From: Candidatus Gastranaerophilales bacterium
Lineage (GTDB): Bacteria > Cyanobacteriota > Vampirovibrionia > Gastranaerophilales > Gastranaerophilaceae
NCBI GenBank assembly: GCA_947630355.1
Contig: CANRHJ010000013.1
Span: 1 to 19,640, forward strand
Direction of reading: 5' to 3'
Length of the DNA stretch: 19,640 bases
In this document: in pieces, positions 6,903 to 14,578 of the stretch
Layout: every line of letters begins with the position of its first letter
Position numbering within the stretch: the stretch's first letter is position 1
Notes under the pieces: model-generated
Told to the model about the DNA's origin: nothing
The model's database searches: none
The model's input: the letters and a program-made list of their open reading frames with translations, nothing else
Program-made: the position numbers and the translations under genes

Positions 6903-8618
6903 TTAATATACAATAATTTCCGGTTCTTCTTTGCTTTCTGCAGCCTGTATTTTGTACGGCATATGTTGTATTAAGCAATATCTTTTTCCCGAATCCAGCA
7001 GCATATACGGTATCTGCTTATTTTCTATATTCCATAAGTCTTTGATTTCAGTTATAACATAATCATTGGGATTTTTTATTAAATATGCTTTTAACCAATC
7101 CGTATCCGTACTGTTATGAAAATTTATAACATTGTCATAATAATATATTATACTGTATTTTTTTGATGTTATAAATGCCGTAAGTTTTGCTTTATCTTGT
7201 TTTGCCTTATTCGCAAATTTGATTAAATCATTCTCTCCTCCGTTATCGCTCATAAAATTAAAAAAGGACGGAGTTAATATTAATGAAATAGCTGTCATTA
7301 ATATTACGTTTGATATAAAAGATTGCTTTCTGCCTTTTAATATTACGGCAAATATTCCGAATACGGGAACTACAAAGAATACCGCAATCATTGGAATGAT
7401 TAACTTATATATGTCATTTGAAATAAAGTTATTTAAATAATTATGTCCGAATAATATCGTCACTGAACATATTATCAAAAGCAGATTGGGAATTAATGTT
7501 GCTATAAAAATACTTTTATCGTGATACTTTTTGATGATGTATTCATACCAATACACTCCGGAAATGCAAGAAGCCGGAAACATTAAAAATAGTATCAGAT
7601 AGGTGTATTTCCCGCCGTATATTAAAGCTGCAAAAAATGAAATAAAAAATATTATTGTATTTATCGATAGAAATTTATCAATTCTGCTTAGCTTCTTCCA
7701 TTTTTCATTGAGCCTGTCCTGAGAATTTTCTTTAAAATATGAAATTGCGGAATTTATAATCTCTTTAATTTTTGAACCCATAATCCAAATAAGAGAGAAT
7801 GACCAGGGTAAAAACCCCGTGAAAAATATTAGAATTACGTTCAAAACGGTTTTGATGCTTATATAATCATTATATCTGTACATTAACAGCCAATATTTTA
7901 TCAGATTAAGTCCGTTATGTTTTATCATTATTAAATACCAAGGTAATGTAATTACCGATAATATTGCAATTCCGCTTATGATATTTTTGAATTTAAAAAA
8001 TTCTTTTAAATTTCCCGAAAAAATATAAATGAATAATGTAACGATTAAAGGTATAACAATACCGAACAAACCTGTTGATAAACCTGCAAAAGCGGTAAAA
8101 ATATAAAATCCGAGCCATAATTTATATTTTTGTTCCGTTTTTATAAATAAAATTAAACTTGAAAAAATAACTGCAATCATTGTTGTTACGGCATAAAGCA
8201 TATCATTTGTTGCAAGTCTTGAAAAAGTTATTATCCCTAATGATGTCATATAAATCAGTGATATTATTAAAGCGAATTTTTTTGTCAGTATACTTTTTGT
8301 ATAAATAAATAAAAAGACTATCCCCGAAATCGTAATAAGTGAAATTGGTAATCTTACGGTTTCGGTGGTAATTTTACCAAAAATCAAACAAAAAATATTA
8401 ATAATCCAAAATAATAACGGCGGTGAATCAAACCATTTTTCTCCGTTTAACTGCAGATTAATCCAATCATTCCTGTTAAGCATATCTTTTGCTATGGATA
8501 CAAATTTAGTTTCATCGGTATCTAAAAATGCATAATTGCCTATGTTAAGAAAATACATAAGAAAACATAAAACTATAAATAATAATATGTATATAATATG
8601 TTTTTTGAAATAATTCAT
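6903..8618 (-). CDS. GT39/ArnT-like membrane glycosyltransferase
   Basis: A 571-residue polytopic GT-C glycosyltransferase of the Dol-P-Man:protein mannosyltransferase/ArnT type. Such enzymes move a sugar from a polyprenyl-phosphate carrier to protein, lipid A or another envelope acceptor on the outer face of the inner membrane. After TM1 (about 7-25) the first outer loop carries the catalytic acidic motif FLDTDETKF (Asp33, Asp35, Glu36), then the family's second loop motif GEKWFDSPPLLFW (60-71), matching the K-PP--Y/F-W pattern. At least ten more hydrophobic helices follow, ending near 440, and a C-terminal soluble domain of about 120 residues. RBS AAGGAAG lies 4 nt before the ATG, and the gene is 12 nt after gcvPA. 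Donor and acceptor are unknown. Confidence 0.87.
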   Translation of the reverse strand: MNYFKKHIIYILLFIVLCFLMYFLNIGNYAFLDTDETKFVSIAKDMLNRNDWINLQLNGEKWFDSPPLLFWIINIFCLIFGKITTETVRLPISLITISGIVFLFIYTKSILTKKFALIISLIYMTSLGIITFSRLATNDMLYAVTTMIAVIFSSLILFIKTEQKYKLWLGFYIFTAFAGLSTGLFGIVIPLIVTLFIYIFSGNLKEFFKFKNIISGIAILSVITLPWYLIMIKHNGLNLIKYWLLMYRYNDYISIKTVLNVILIFFTGFLPWSFSLIWIMGSKIKEIINSAISYFKENSQDRLNEKWKKLSRIDKFLSINTIIFFISFFAALIYGGKYTYLILFLMFPASCISGVYWYEYIIKKYHDKSIFIATLIPNLLLIICSVTILFGHNYLNNFISNDIYKLIIPMIAVFFVVPVFGIFAVILKGRKQSFISNVILMTAISLILTPSFFNFMSDNGGENDLIKFANKAKQDKAKLTAFITSKKYSIIYYYDNVINFHNSTDTDWLKAYLIKNPNDYVITEIKDLWNIENKQIPYMLLDSGKRYCLIQHMPYKIQAAESKEEPEIIVY

Positions 8619-8630
8619 AAGTCTTCCTTT

Positions 8631-9932
8631 TTATAGGGAGCATTTTATATATTTTTGCACCTCTTCGTCGGTATTCATTTCCGTAGCACAAACTAATATA
8701 TGGTTTTCACTAAGCTTTTTCCCCGCCAAAATACCTTCTTTTTTCATATTCTGCAAAAATTTGTCAGAGTTATTAACTTCCAATATAAATTCATTAATAA
8801 AATCGTTATTAAGAATATTGAAACCTTTATTTTTTAGTCCGTTTGCGAGATTGTGAGCGTGTTTTGAACTCAGAAAAACAGCTTGCCTTAAACCGTTGAT
8901 ACCTAAAAGGGATAAATAAACAACAGCGTTTAAAACCGCCAAACCTTGATTTGAACAAATATTGCTTGTTGCTTTTTCTCGTCTTATATGCTGCTCACGA
9001 GCTTGCAGAGTCAGAGTAAAAGCTTGTTTGCCGTCGGCATCAAGAGTACGCCCGACTATTCTGCCCGGAAGCTGTCTTTTATACTTGTCATCTGCAGCGA
9101 TAAAACCTGCATAAGGTCCGCCGAATGACAGACTATTCCCGAATGATTGAACATCACCTGCTGTTATATCTATGTTATATTCTTTCGCTTTTTTTAATAT
9201 GCAGCTGTTCATAATATCAACATAGGCTATTAATAATGTTTTTTCGGGCTTTTTAATTTCTTTTAATGTTTCCGTGTCTTCTATACTGCCGTAAAAATTA
9301 GGGTTTTGTATCATTAGTCCGGCATAATCACCCGTGTTTAATTTCTCTTGAATATCCGATAAATCTGTTTTAAAATCCTTTGATTTGACAAAATCTATAG
9401 CAACATCGGCAGCATCGGCATATGTTTTTATAACCTCCAAATATTCGGGATTAATGCACTTGCTTACAAGAATTTTATTTTTACCGCTAATTCTTACAGC
9501 CATTAACATAGCTTCTGCACAAGCATTTCCGCCGTCATATACGGAAGCATTACAAACATCCATCCCCGTTAAATCGCATATCATAGACTGAAATTCATAT
9601 ATAACCTGTAAAGTGCCTTGAGATATTTCCGGCTGGTAAGGTGTATAAGCCGTATTAAATTCAAATCTTGATGAAATTTCTTTGACGGCTGCAGGAATAA
9701 ATCTTTTATATGCTCCCGCACCTATAAAATTTGAATAATTCGTCTTATTCTCTTTGGAGATGTTTTTTACGGCTTCTTGTGCCTTCATCTCACTGATGCC
9801 GTCAGGTAAATTTAACCCTTTTATCTTTGCTTTTTCATCAATGACGGAATATAATTCATCAATACTCTTAACTCCGATAACATCTAACATCTCGGAAATT
9901 ATATTATCAGGATTTGCTTTAAAATTATGCAT
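8631..9932 (-). CDS. gcvPA: Glycine dehydrogenase (decarboxylating) subunit 1, GcvPA
   Basis: N-terminal half of the glycine cleavage P-protein, in the two-subunit form found in many anaerobes. With GcvPB it decarboxylates glycine and hands the aminomethyl group to lipoyl-GcvH. The length (433 aa) is that of stand-alone GcvPA. Typical stretches are visible: SNFIGAGAYKRFIPAAVKEI near 85, AYTPYQPEISQGTLQ near 115, DVCNASVYDGGNACAEA near 145, GDVQSFGNSLSFGGPYAGF near 260, and GRTLDADGKQAFTLTLQAREQHIRR near 305. The PLP-binding Lys belongs to the GcvPB half, which is not encoded here. It begins 2 nt after the gcvH stop. Activity therefore depends on a gcvPB elsewhere in the genome. Confidence 0.95.
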   Translation of the reverse strand: MHNFKANPDNIISEMLDVIGVKSIDELYSVIDEKAKIKGLNLPDGISEMKAQEAVKNISKENKTNYSNFIGAGAYKRFIPAAVKEISSRFEFNTAYTPYQPEISQGTLQVIYEFQSMICDLTGMDVCNASVYDGGNACAEAMLMAVRISGKNKILVSKCINPEYLEVIKTYADAADVAIDFVKSKDFKTDLSDIQEKLNTGDYAGLMIQNPNFYGSIEDTETLKEIKKPEKTLLIAYVDIMNSCILKKAKEYNIDITAGDVQSFGNSLSFGGPYAGFIAADDKYKRQLPGRIVGRTLDADGKQAFTLTLQAREQHIRREKATSNICSNQGLAVLNAVVYLSLLGINGLRQAVFLSSKHAHNLANGLKNKGFNILNNDFINEFILEVNNSDKFLQNMKKEGILAGKKLSENHILVCATEMNTDEEVQKYIKCSL

Positions 9933-9934
9933 AT

Positions 9935-10315
9935 TTATTCTACTTCTTTTTTATATTCTTCGTACTTTTGTAAATCATTACTGTCTTCGGCGTAATTTTC
10001 GGATGATACTTTAATAAGCCACATTTCATCAAAAGCTTTTTCGTTTAAAAGCTCAGGCTTTTCAATTAACTGCTCATTTATAGCAGTTACTTTCCCCGAG
10101 ACGGGCATGTAAATTTCAGAAGCTGCTTTAACAGATTCAATAGTGCCGAAAATTTCACCTTTTGTATATTGTGAATTAATTTCAGGCAGTTCAACAAATA
10201 CAATATCACCTAGTTGTTCAATGGCATAATCTGTAATTCCGATGTAATATTCGCCATTTTCTTCAAAAACATATTCATGTGACTTGCTGCATAAAATATT
10301 ATTTTTTACAGTCAT
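9935..10315 (-). CDS. gcvH: Glycine cleavage system H protein
   Basis: A 126-residue lipoyl carrier protein that shuttles the aminomethyl intermediate between P-protein, GcvT and dihydrolipoamide dehydrogenase. It has the barrel-sandwich lipoyl domain with KSHEYVFEENGEYYIGITDYA at the start and the lipoylation hairpin GTIESVKAASEIYMPVSG, in which Lys63 is the modified residue. DEMWLIKV near the C-terminus is the usual final strand. An excellent RBS (AAAGGAGAA) sits 6 nt before the ATG, in the 11-nt gap after gcvT. No defect is visible. Confidence 0.97.
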   Translation of the reverse strand: MTVKNNILCSKSHEYVFEENGEYYIGITDYAIEQLGDIVFVELPEINSQYTKGEIFGTIESVKAASEIYMPVSGKVTAINEQLIEKPELLNEKAFDEMWLIKVSSENYAEDSNDLQKYEEYKKEVE

Positions 10316-10326
10316 TTAATTCTCCT

Positions 10327-11427
10327 TTAATTTCCTTTATTATGTTTTTTAATAAAATTTTTATCAGTTATTTGAGCATTATACAATTTATTTCTTATCA
10401 TTATTTGAATTGTGTCATTAATTTTAAGATTTTTATTATTAATATAGCCTAAACCTATGTTTTGACCGATAGCGGGAGCAACACAACCGCTTGTAACATG
10501 TCCTATTTCTTTATTATCCGAATAAATCGGGTATTCATGCCGTGCTATTGCTTTATCAATCATTTTAAAAGCAATTAATTTTTTATCAGTGCCCAGTTGA
10601 ATTTGATTTAGAATTATATTTTTACCTATATAATCTTGTTTTTTATCTTTATCAACAGTCCAAGAGAGACCGGCTTCAACGGGAGTGGTATTTTCGTTTA
10701 ATTCATTTCCGTATAAGCTCATAGCTGCTTCAAGTCTCAAGGTATCTCTTGCACCGAGACCAATGGGCATAATACCGTACGGTTTTCCTTTTTCTAAAAT
10801 AAGCTCCCATAATTCGGATACTTTTTCATTTCTTATAATGATTTCAAATCCGTCTTCGCCTGTATAACCAGTACGGGATATAAGTATATCTTCGTTTAGA
10901 AGTTTATATTTATCTATATAAAAAGTTTTTGGCTGATTTTCTTTTTTTATTCCGACTTCACTCAGGATATCAGATGCCTTAGGTCCTTGTAATGCAACCA
11001 TTGAATATATATCGGATTTATTATCTATTGTGACATCAAAGTTTGATTTGTGGTTAACAAGCCAGGTATAATCAGCCTCAAGCCTTGATGCATTTACAAT
11101 TAAAAGATAATGACTTTCTTTTAATTTATAAATTAAAAGGTCATCGACTATTCCTCCTTTTTCATTTGTAAACTGGCAGTATAGAGCTTTTTTATCAATT
11201 AATTTTTCAACATTTTGGGGAACGAGAGTTTGCAGAAAATTCAATGCATCATTACCCGAGACAAAAATTTCCCCCATGTGAGAGACATCAAAAAGACCGG
11301 CATTGTTTCTTACATTGTTGTGTTCTTCAATGATGCTTGTATATTGAACGGGCATCTCCCACCCGGCAAAATCTACCATTTTTGCGCCAAGTTTAATATG
11401 ATTATTATATAAAAAAGTTTTAGCCAT
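10327..11427 (-). CDS. gcvT: Aminomethyltransferase, glycine cleavage T protein
   Basis: Tetrahydrofolate-dependent T-protein (366 aa, full length) that releases ammonia from aminomethyl-lipoyl-GcvH and makes 5,10-methylene-THF. Family blocks in order: GAKMVDFAGWEMPVQYTSI (about 13-31), NAGLFDVSHMGEI (41-53), LYCQFTNEKGGIVDDLLIYKL (82-102), SRTGYTGEDGFEI near 180, and GLGARDTLRLEAAMSLYGNEL near 222, with the C-terminal barrel ending at ARHEYPIY and GHVTSGCVAPAIGQNIGLGYI. RBS AAAGGAAA precedes the ATG by 5 nt. It is second in the operon after the FAD oxidoreductase. No glycine riboswitch is seen in the 11-nt gap before it. Confidence 0.97.
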   Translation of the reverse strand: MAKTFLYNNHIKLGAKMVDFAGWEMPVQYTSIIEEHNNVRNNAGLFDVSHMGEIFVSGNDALNFLQTLVPQNVEKLIDKKALYCQFTNEKGGIVDDLLIYKLKESHYLLIVNASRLEADYTWLVNHKSNFDVTIDNKSDIYSMVALQGPKASDILSEVGIKKENQPKTFYIDKYKLLNEDILISRTGYTGEDGFEIIIRNEKVSELWELILEKGKPYGIMPIGLGARDTLRLEAAMSLYGNELNENTTPVEAGLSWTVDKDKKQDYIGKNIILNQIQLGTDKKLIAFKMIDKAIARHEYPIYSDNKEIGHVTSGCVAPAIGQNIGLGYINNKNLKINDTIQIMIRNKLYNAQITDKNFIKKHNKGN

Positions 11428-11438
11428 TGTATTTCCTT

Positions 11439-12812
11439 TTATTTAGAACAAATAACTCTTGCAGCGTGGATACCGGAAGCCGAAGCTTGGATTAAACCTC
11501 TTGTAACTCCCGCACCGTCACCTATTGCGTATAAGTTTTTAACTCCTTCCGTTTCAAGATTGTTTGTAAGTTTAACTCTTCCCGAATAAAACTTAACTTC
11601 TACTCCGTATAATAAAGTATACCTTGATGCGGTACCCGGAGCGATTTTATCCAATGCATAAAGCATTTCAATTATTGCGGTCATTTGTCTGTATGGTAAA
11701 ACCAAGCTTAAATCTCCCGGAGTCGCACATCCCAAAGTCGGAGTAATTATACTGCTTTTTATTCTGTCCGGAGTCGATCTTCTTCCGTCTAACAAATCTC
11801 CAAATCTTTGAACAAGTACACCGCCCGCCAGCATATTGGCAAGTCTTGCAACATGCTGTCCGTATGCTATCGGTTCTTTAAACGGTTCGGTGAATTTTTC
11901 GGAGACAAGCAGCGCAAAATTTGTATTTGCCGTTTTGTAATTTGCATAACTGTGACCGTTAACGGTAGAAATACCCGAATAATTTTCCGTAACAACTTCT
12001 CCGTAAGGGTTCATACAAAATGTTCTGACCTCATCTCCAAAGGTCGGCGAATGATATATTAATTTCGATTCATAAAGTTTTTCCGTAATAGGTTCAAAAA
12101 CGGGAGCGGGAAGCTCGACTCTTACCCCGACATCCACTGCATTATTTACCATACCTATTTTGTTTTTTGCAAATTCGTGAGTCAGCCAATCCGCACCTTC
12201 TCTTCCCGGAGCAATAATAATATGTTCCGCTTCAATTTTTTGATTATCTTTTGTGATAAATCCTTTGACTTGTCCGTTATCAACAATTAACTGTTCAGCA
12301 ATCGTGTCATATAAAATCGTAATTCTTTTTTCAAGAAAATCTTGCATATTCTTAAGAACATTCAGGCTTCTTTCGGTACCTAAGTGTCTTACCGGAGAAT
12401 GTACAAGTTTTAATTCAGCCAGAGTTGCCGCTCTTTCAATATCCGCGAAAGCTTCTTTATTTGTACCGAAAACTTCATCGGTTGCTCCGAATTTAAGATA
12501 AATGTCATCGGTATACTCAATAAGGTTTTCAACATTTTTTCTTGGCATATAGTCGGTAAGATGACCGCCTACATCAGGAGTAAGAGTCAATTTACCGTCG
12601 GAAAAAGCGCCTGCACCGCCCCAGCCGCATAATAAACCGCATTTTTTGCATGTCGGACATTTTTCATATCCTTCCCTTAAAAGGCATTTTCTTTTTTCTA
12701 TTTGATCTCCTTTTTCGACCAAAACAACTTTCCACTCGGGTTTAAGTTTCATTATTTCAAGCGCCGCAAATATTCCCGCAGGACCTCCGCCGACTATTGC
12801 TACATTATACAT
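11439..12812 (-). CDS. FAD-dependent NAD(P)-binding oxidoreductase with Cys cluster
   Basis: A 457-residue flavoprotein related to the uncharacterised FAD-dependent dehydrogenase group COG2509. Residues 3-16 give the Rossmann dinucleotide motif (VAIVGGGPAGIFAA), with the acidic end of strand 2 at VLVEKGD. A Cys cluster follows at 52, 55, 58 and 62 (KCPTCKKCGLLCGWGG), then GGAGAFSDGKLTL, a conserved block of this group. The C-terminal FAD motif is intact (NLYAIGDGAGVTRGLIQASASG). RBS GGAGAAGATA precedes the ATG. It heads the gcv operon, transcribed away from rlmH, so a link to one-carbon or glycine redox metabolism is plausible but is inference only; substrate is unknown. Confidence 0.85.
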   Translation of the reverse strand: MYNVAIVGGGPAGIFAALEIMKLKPEWKVVLVEKGDQIEKRKCLLREGYEKCPTCKKCGLLCGWGGAGAFSDGKLTLTPDVGGHLTDYMPRKNVENLIEYTDDIYLKFGATDEVFGTNKEAFADIERAATLAELKLVHSPVRHLGTERSLNVLKNMQDFLEKRITILYDTIAEQLIVDNGQVKGFITKDNQKIEAEHIIIAPGREGADWLTHEFAKNKIGMVNNAVDVGVRVELPAPVFEPITEKLYESKLIYHSPTFGDEVRTFCMNPYGEVVTENYSGISTVNGHSYANYKTANTNFALLVSEKFTEPFKEPIAYGQHVARLANMLAGGVLVQRFGDLLDGRRSTPDRIKSSIITPTLGCATPGDLSLVLPYRQMTAIIEMLYALDKIAPGTASRYTLLYGVEVKFYSGRVKLTNNLETEGVKNLYAIGDGAGVTRGLIQASASGIHAARVICSK

Positions 12813-12904
12813 TATCTTCTCCGACTCTTTTCTTTTTCAGTTTTTTTCTGACATGTTGATTTTAACTTAAATCTTTTTAATTTTAAATAAATCGTAAACA
12901 ACAT

Positions 12905-12933
12905 TTTACTTTACGAAACTAAATTTATATAAT
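12905..12933 (+). promoter_or_regulatory. Sigma-70 promoter of rlmH, placed for a leaderless mRNA
   Basis: TTTACT (12905-12910, 4 of 6 to the -35 consensus), a 17-nt spacer, and a perfect TATAAT (12928-12933). Only six bases (AACCCT) separate the -10 box from the rlmH ATG, so the usual transcription start falls on or next to the A of the ATG. No Shine-Dalgarno sequence is present. Confidence 0.65.
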
Positions 12934-12939
12934 AACCCT

Positions 12940-13410
12940 ATGAACATAAAAATTATTGCCGTCGGAAAAATTAAAGAAGCATATAACAGAGAATTGATAA
13001 AGGAATATGAAAAGAGACTTTCCCCTTTTTGCGGATTTTCCGTTATTGAAGTTCAAGCTGAACCTATCTTGGATGAGTCAAATAATGAGAAATATAAATT
13101 AGCGGAAGCAGAGAGAATTTTGCAGTATATTAAACCGAATTCTTATATTATAACATTGGAAATAGAAGGTAAAATGTTATCTTCAGAGGAATTTGCGCGG
13201 AAAATTAATGAAATTATGACATGCGGCGTGAGTGAAGTTGTTTTTATAATAGGCGGTGCAAACGGTTTGCATCAGAATGTAAGCAAAATAGCACATTTTA
13301 AATTAAGTTTTTCCAAGATGACGTTTACACATCAAATGATTAGAGGAATACTTGCCGAACAAATATACCGTGCATTTAAGATAAATAAGAATGAAAAATA
13401 TCACAGATAA
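12940..13410 (+). CDS. rlmH: 23S rRNA (pseudouridine1915-N3)-methyltransferase RlmH
   Basis: SPOUT-class SAM-dependent methyltransferase that modifies pseudouridine 1915 in helix 69 of 23S rRNA on assembled 70S ribosomes. Full length at 156 aa. The start (MNIKIIAVGKIKEAY) is typical, and the SAM-binding trefoil knot shows FIIGGANGL (103-110) and the long C-terminal block SFSKMTFTHQMIRGILAEQI ending RAFKINKNEKYHR, with the family's terminal Tyr-His-basic residues. There is no RBS; the promoter position predicts a leaderless message. It is the last host gene before the repeat block and phage genes. The 3' end of rlmH is the known insertion site of staphylococcal SCC elements, which makes this junction notable. 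Confidence 0.97.
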   Translation: MNIKIIAVGKIKEAYNRELIKEYEKRLSPFCGFSVIEVQAEPILDESNNEKYKLAEAERILQYIKPNSYIITLEIEGKMLSSEEFARKINEIMTCGVSEVVFIIGGANGLHQNVSKIAHFKLSFSKMTFTHQMIRGILAEQIYRAFKINKNEKYHR

Positions 13411-13501
13411 GTTAAGAAATGTAAATATATTTCTAAAAGATATATCGAAATGATAAATAATGTGTTAATATAAAAACAGGAAAAGAATTAAGACTTGAGT
13501 A

Positions 13502-13795
13502 GCGGATTTTCCGTAGGGCGAAGCCCGAAGTAGAGCGAACCGAAATGAGCGGCAGCGCAGCGAAGCGAATATGAGGTTCGAGGGAGGAAAATCCAAGAGG
13601 CGGATTTTCCGTAGGGCGAAGCCCGAAGTAGAGCGAACCGAAATGAGCGGCAGCGCAGCGAAGCGAATATGAGGTTCGAGGGAGGAAAATCCAAGAGGCG
13701 GATTTTCCGTAGGGCGAAGCCCGAAGTAGAGCGAACCGAAATGAGCGGCAGCGCAGCGAAGCGAATACGAGATTCGAGGGAGGAAAATCCAAAAT
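13502..13795. repeat. Three tandem 98-bp GC-rich hairpin repeats
   Basis: Three head-to-tail copies begin at 13502, 13600 and 13698. Copies 1 and 2 appear identical; copy 3 has at least two changes (TATGAG to TACGAG and GGTTCG to GATTCG) and loses its last few bases. Hand count gives 55 G/C of 98 in copy 1, unlike the AT-rich surroundings. Each copy is bounded by a 9-bp inverted repeat, GGATTTTCC and GGAAAATCC (13504-13512 and 13586-13594 in copy 1), enclosing GGGC-GAA-GCCC (13516-13526), CGAACC/GGTTCG (13536-13541 and 13575-13580) and the mini-hairpin GCGAAGC (13560-13566). All frames are nearly free of stops but the period is not a multiple of three, so it is not protein coding. The rest of the gene-free stretch (13411-13501 and 13796-13842) shows nothing clear. 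Confidence 0.92.
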
Positions 13796-13842
13796 CAAAA
13801 AGCGAAAAGGTGACTAATTTCGTAAAGTTGGGGGAGTGTGTT

Positions 13843-14211
13843 GTGATTTATTGCTGCGGAGGCTATCATACGCCTCACAGAACAGTTTTTGTGTGCTCCG
13901 ATAATCAATATATAAACCGAAAATTGGAAATAATAATATGTCCGAAATGCGGTGCATTGGTAGCGGAGTTAACGCAATATAATATTAAGACAAAGAAATA
14001 TGAGAAATATCGTCCGAAAAGAAAGCGGACATCAAGATTTTTAAAGGAAATAGAATCAGGCAAGTGGTACGAATGTAAGGTAAAATACGGTACCAAAGAG
14101 AAAGCCGGGTTTGTATACGGTCAAAATAAGGAAGCAAAGGACGGTAAAATATACCAATATGCGGTAGATTTTAACGGTACAAAGAGGTTGGTAAAAGTAA
14201 TAAACGGGTAA
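13843..14211 (+). CDS. Phage-module zinc-ribbon protein, unknown function
   Basis: A 122-residue protein with paired cysteines suggesting a zinc ribbon: Cys4-Cys5 (IYCCGGYH), Cys18, and the clear knuckle CPKCG (33-37). A basic stretch follows (KYEKYRPKRKRTSRFLKEI) and then a beta-rich domain (WYECKVKYGTKEKAGFVYGQ, YQYAVDFNGTKRLVKVI). This could bind nucleic acid, but I recognise no named family. The frame is open back into the 98-bp repeat (to 13669), but that part simply translates the repeat. GTG at 13843 is preferred because GGGGGAG lies 6 nt upstream; GTG at 13810 is the alternative. Four nucleotides separate it from the next gene. Confidence 0.65.
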   Translation: MIYCCGGYHTPHRTVFVCSDNQYINRKLEIIICPKCGALVAELTQYNIKTKKYEKYRPKRKRTSRFLKEIESGKWYECKVKYGTKEKAGFVYGQNKEAKDGKIYQYAVDFNGTKRLVKVING

Positions 14212-14215
14212 CGGA

Positions 14216-14578
14216 ATGACAATAAGAAAGAAAAAAACGAAAAAAGAAGGTCCTGATTATTCAAGAAATGAGTCATTTGAGAACTTGGAAACGGTGCAAA
14301 AGATGGCATTAAACAGAAAAGGAAAAGATGATGAAATAGTTCCGGATATATCAATATTTTTGAAAGCCGAAGAATTAAAAGGTAAGTTATGCGGGTTGTA
14401 TACGGAAAAAGAAAAAATAAAGCTGCAAATAAATAAAATGGGAAGCGTTAAAGTGGACGGGAAAGATTTAATGTTGAGAGTCGGGGAAGAAATAGCAGCG
14501 GATAATGACAATGATAGAATTACCGAAGATATTGAATATACCGGAGAAATTGATTCCGGTTATAACACAGATAAATAA
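14216..14578 (+). CDS. Putative phage terminase small subunit
   Basis: A 120-residue protein with a highly basic N-terminus (MTIRKKKTKKEG), a central segment FLKAEELKGKLCGLYTEKEK (about 48-67) and an acidic tail. The central segment resembles the Ala-x-Glu-Leu-x-Gly-Lys-x-x-Gly-x-Tyr/Phe-x-x-Lys region near the end of many small terminases, and its place immediately before the large subunit supports that role, but an N-terminal helix-turn-helix is not evident. Weak RBS (ACGGA) precedes the ATG. Its last 74 nt overlap the large terminase in another frame, so one of the two ends may be misassigned; the large-subunit reading is more family-like in the overlap. Confidence 0.5.
   Translation: MTIRKKKTKKEGPDYSRNESFENLETVQKMALNRKGKDDEIVPDISIFLKAEELKGKLCGLYTEKEKIKLQINKMGSVKVDGKDLMLRVGEEIAADNDNDRITEDIEYTGEIDSGYNTDK

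Noticed and set aside
6892..6978. Longer 98-aa form of YidD
   Set aside because: The extra 29 codons overlap the glycosyltransferase gene in another frame, are not family-like, and the internal ATG at 6891 has the RBS and gives the normal YidD length.
11428..11438. Glycine riboswitch before gcvT
   Set aside because: Only 11 nt separate gcvT from the preceding gene, and the 127-nt region before the operon head shows no recognisable glycine aptamer.
12813..12939. Defined promoter for the FAD oxidoreductase-gcv operon
   Set aside because: A TAAAAT-like hexamer can be found on the minus strand but no matching -35 at proper spacing, so I cannot place it with confidence in this AT-rich stretch.
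13415..13434. Intrinsic terminator after rlmH
   Set aside because: AGAAAT/ATTTCT makes only a weak AT-rich 6-bp stem and no T-run follows.
13502..13795. CRISPR array
   Set aside because: The units are directly contiguous 98-bp tandem copies with no unique spacers, and no cas gene is nearby.
13433..13798. Overlapping open frames on both strands across the 98-bp repeats
   Set aside because: The repeat has few stops in any frame, so ORFs arise automatically. The 98-bp period shifts frame each copy and the peptides are just the repeat translated in different frames.
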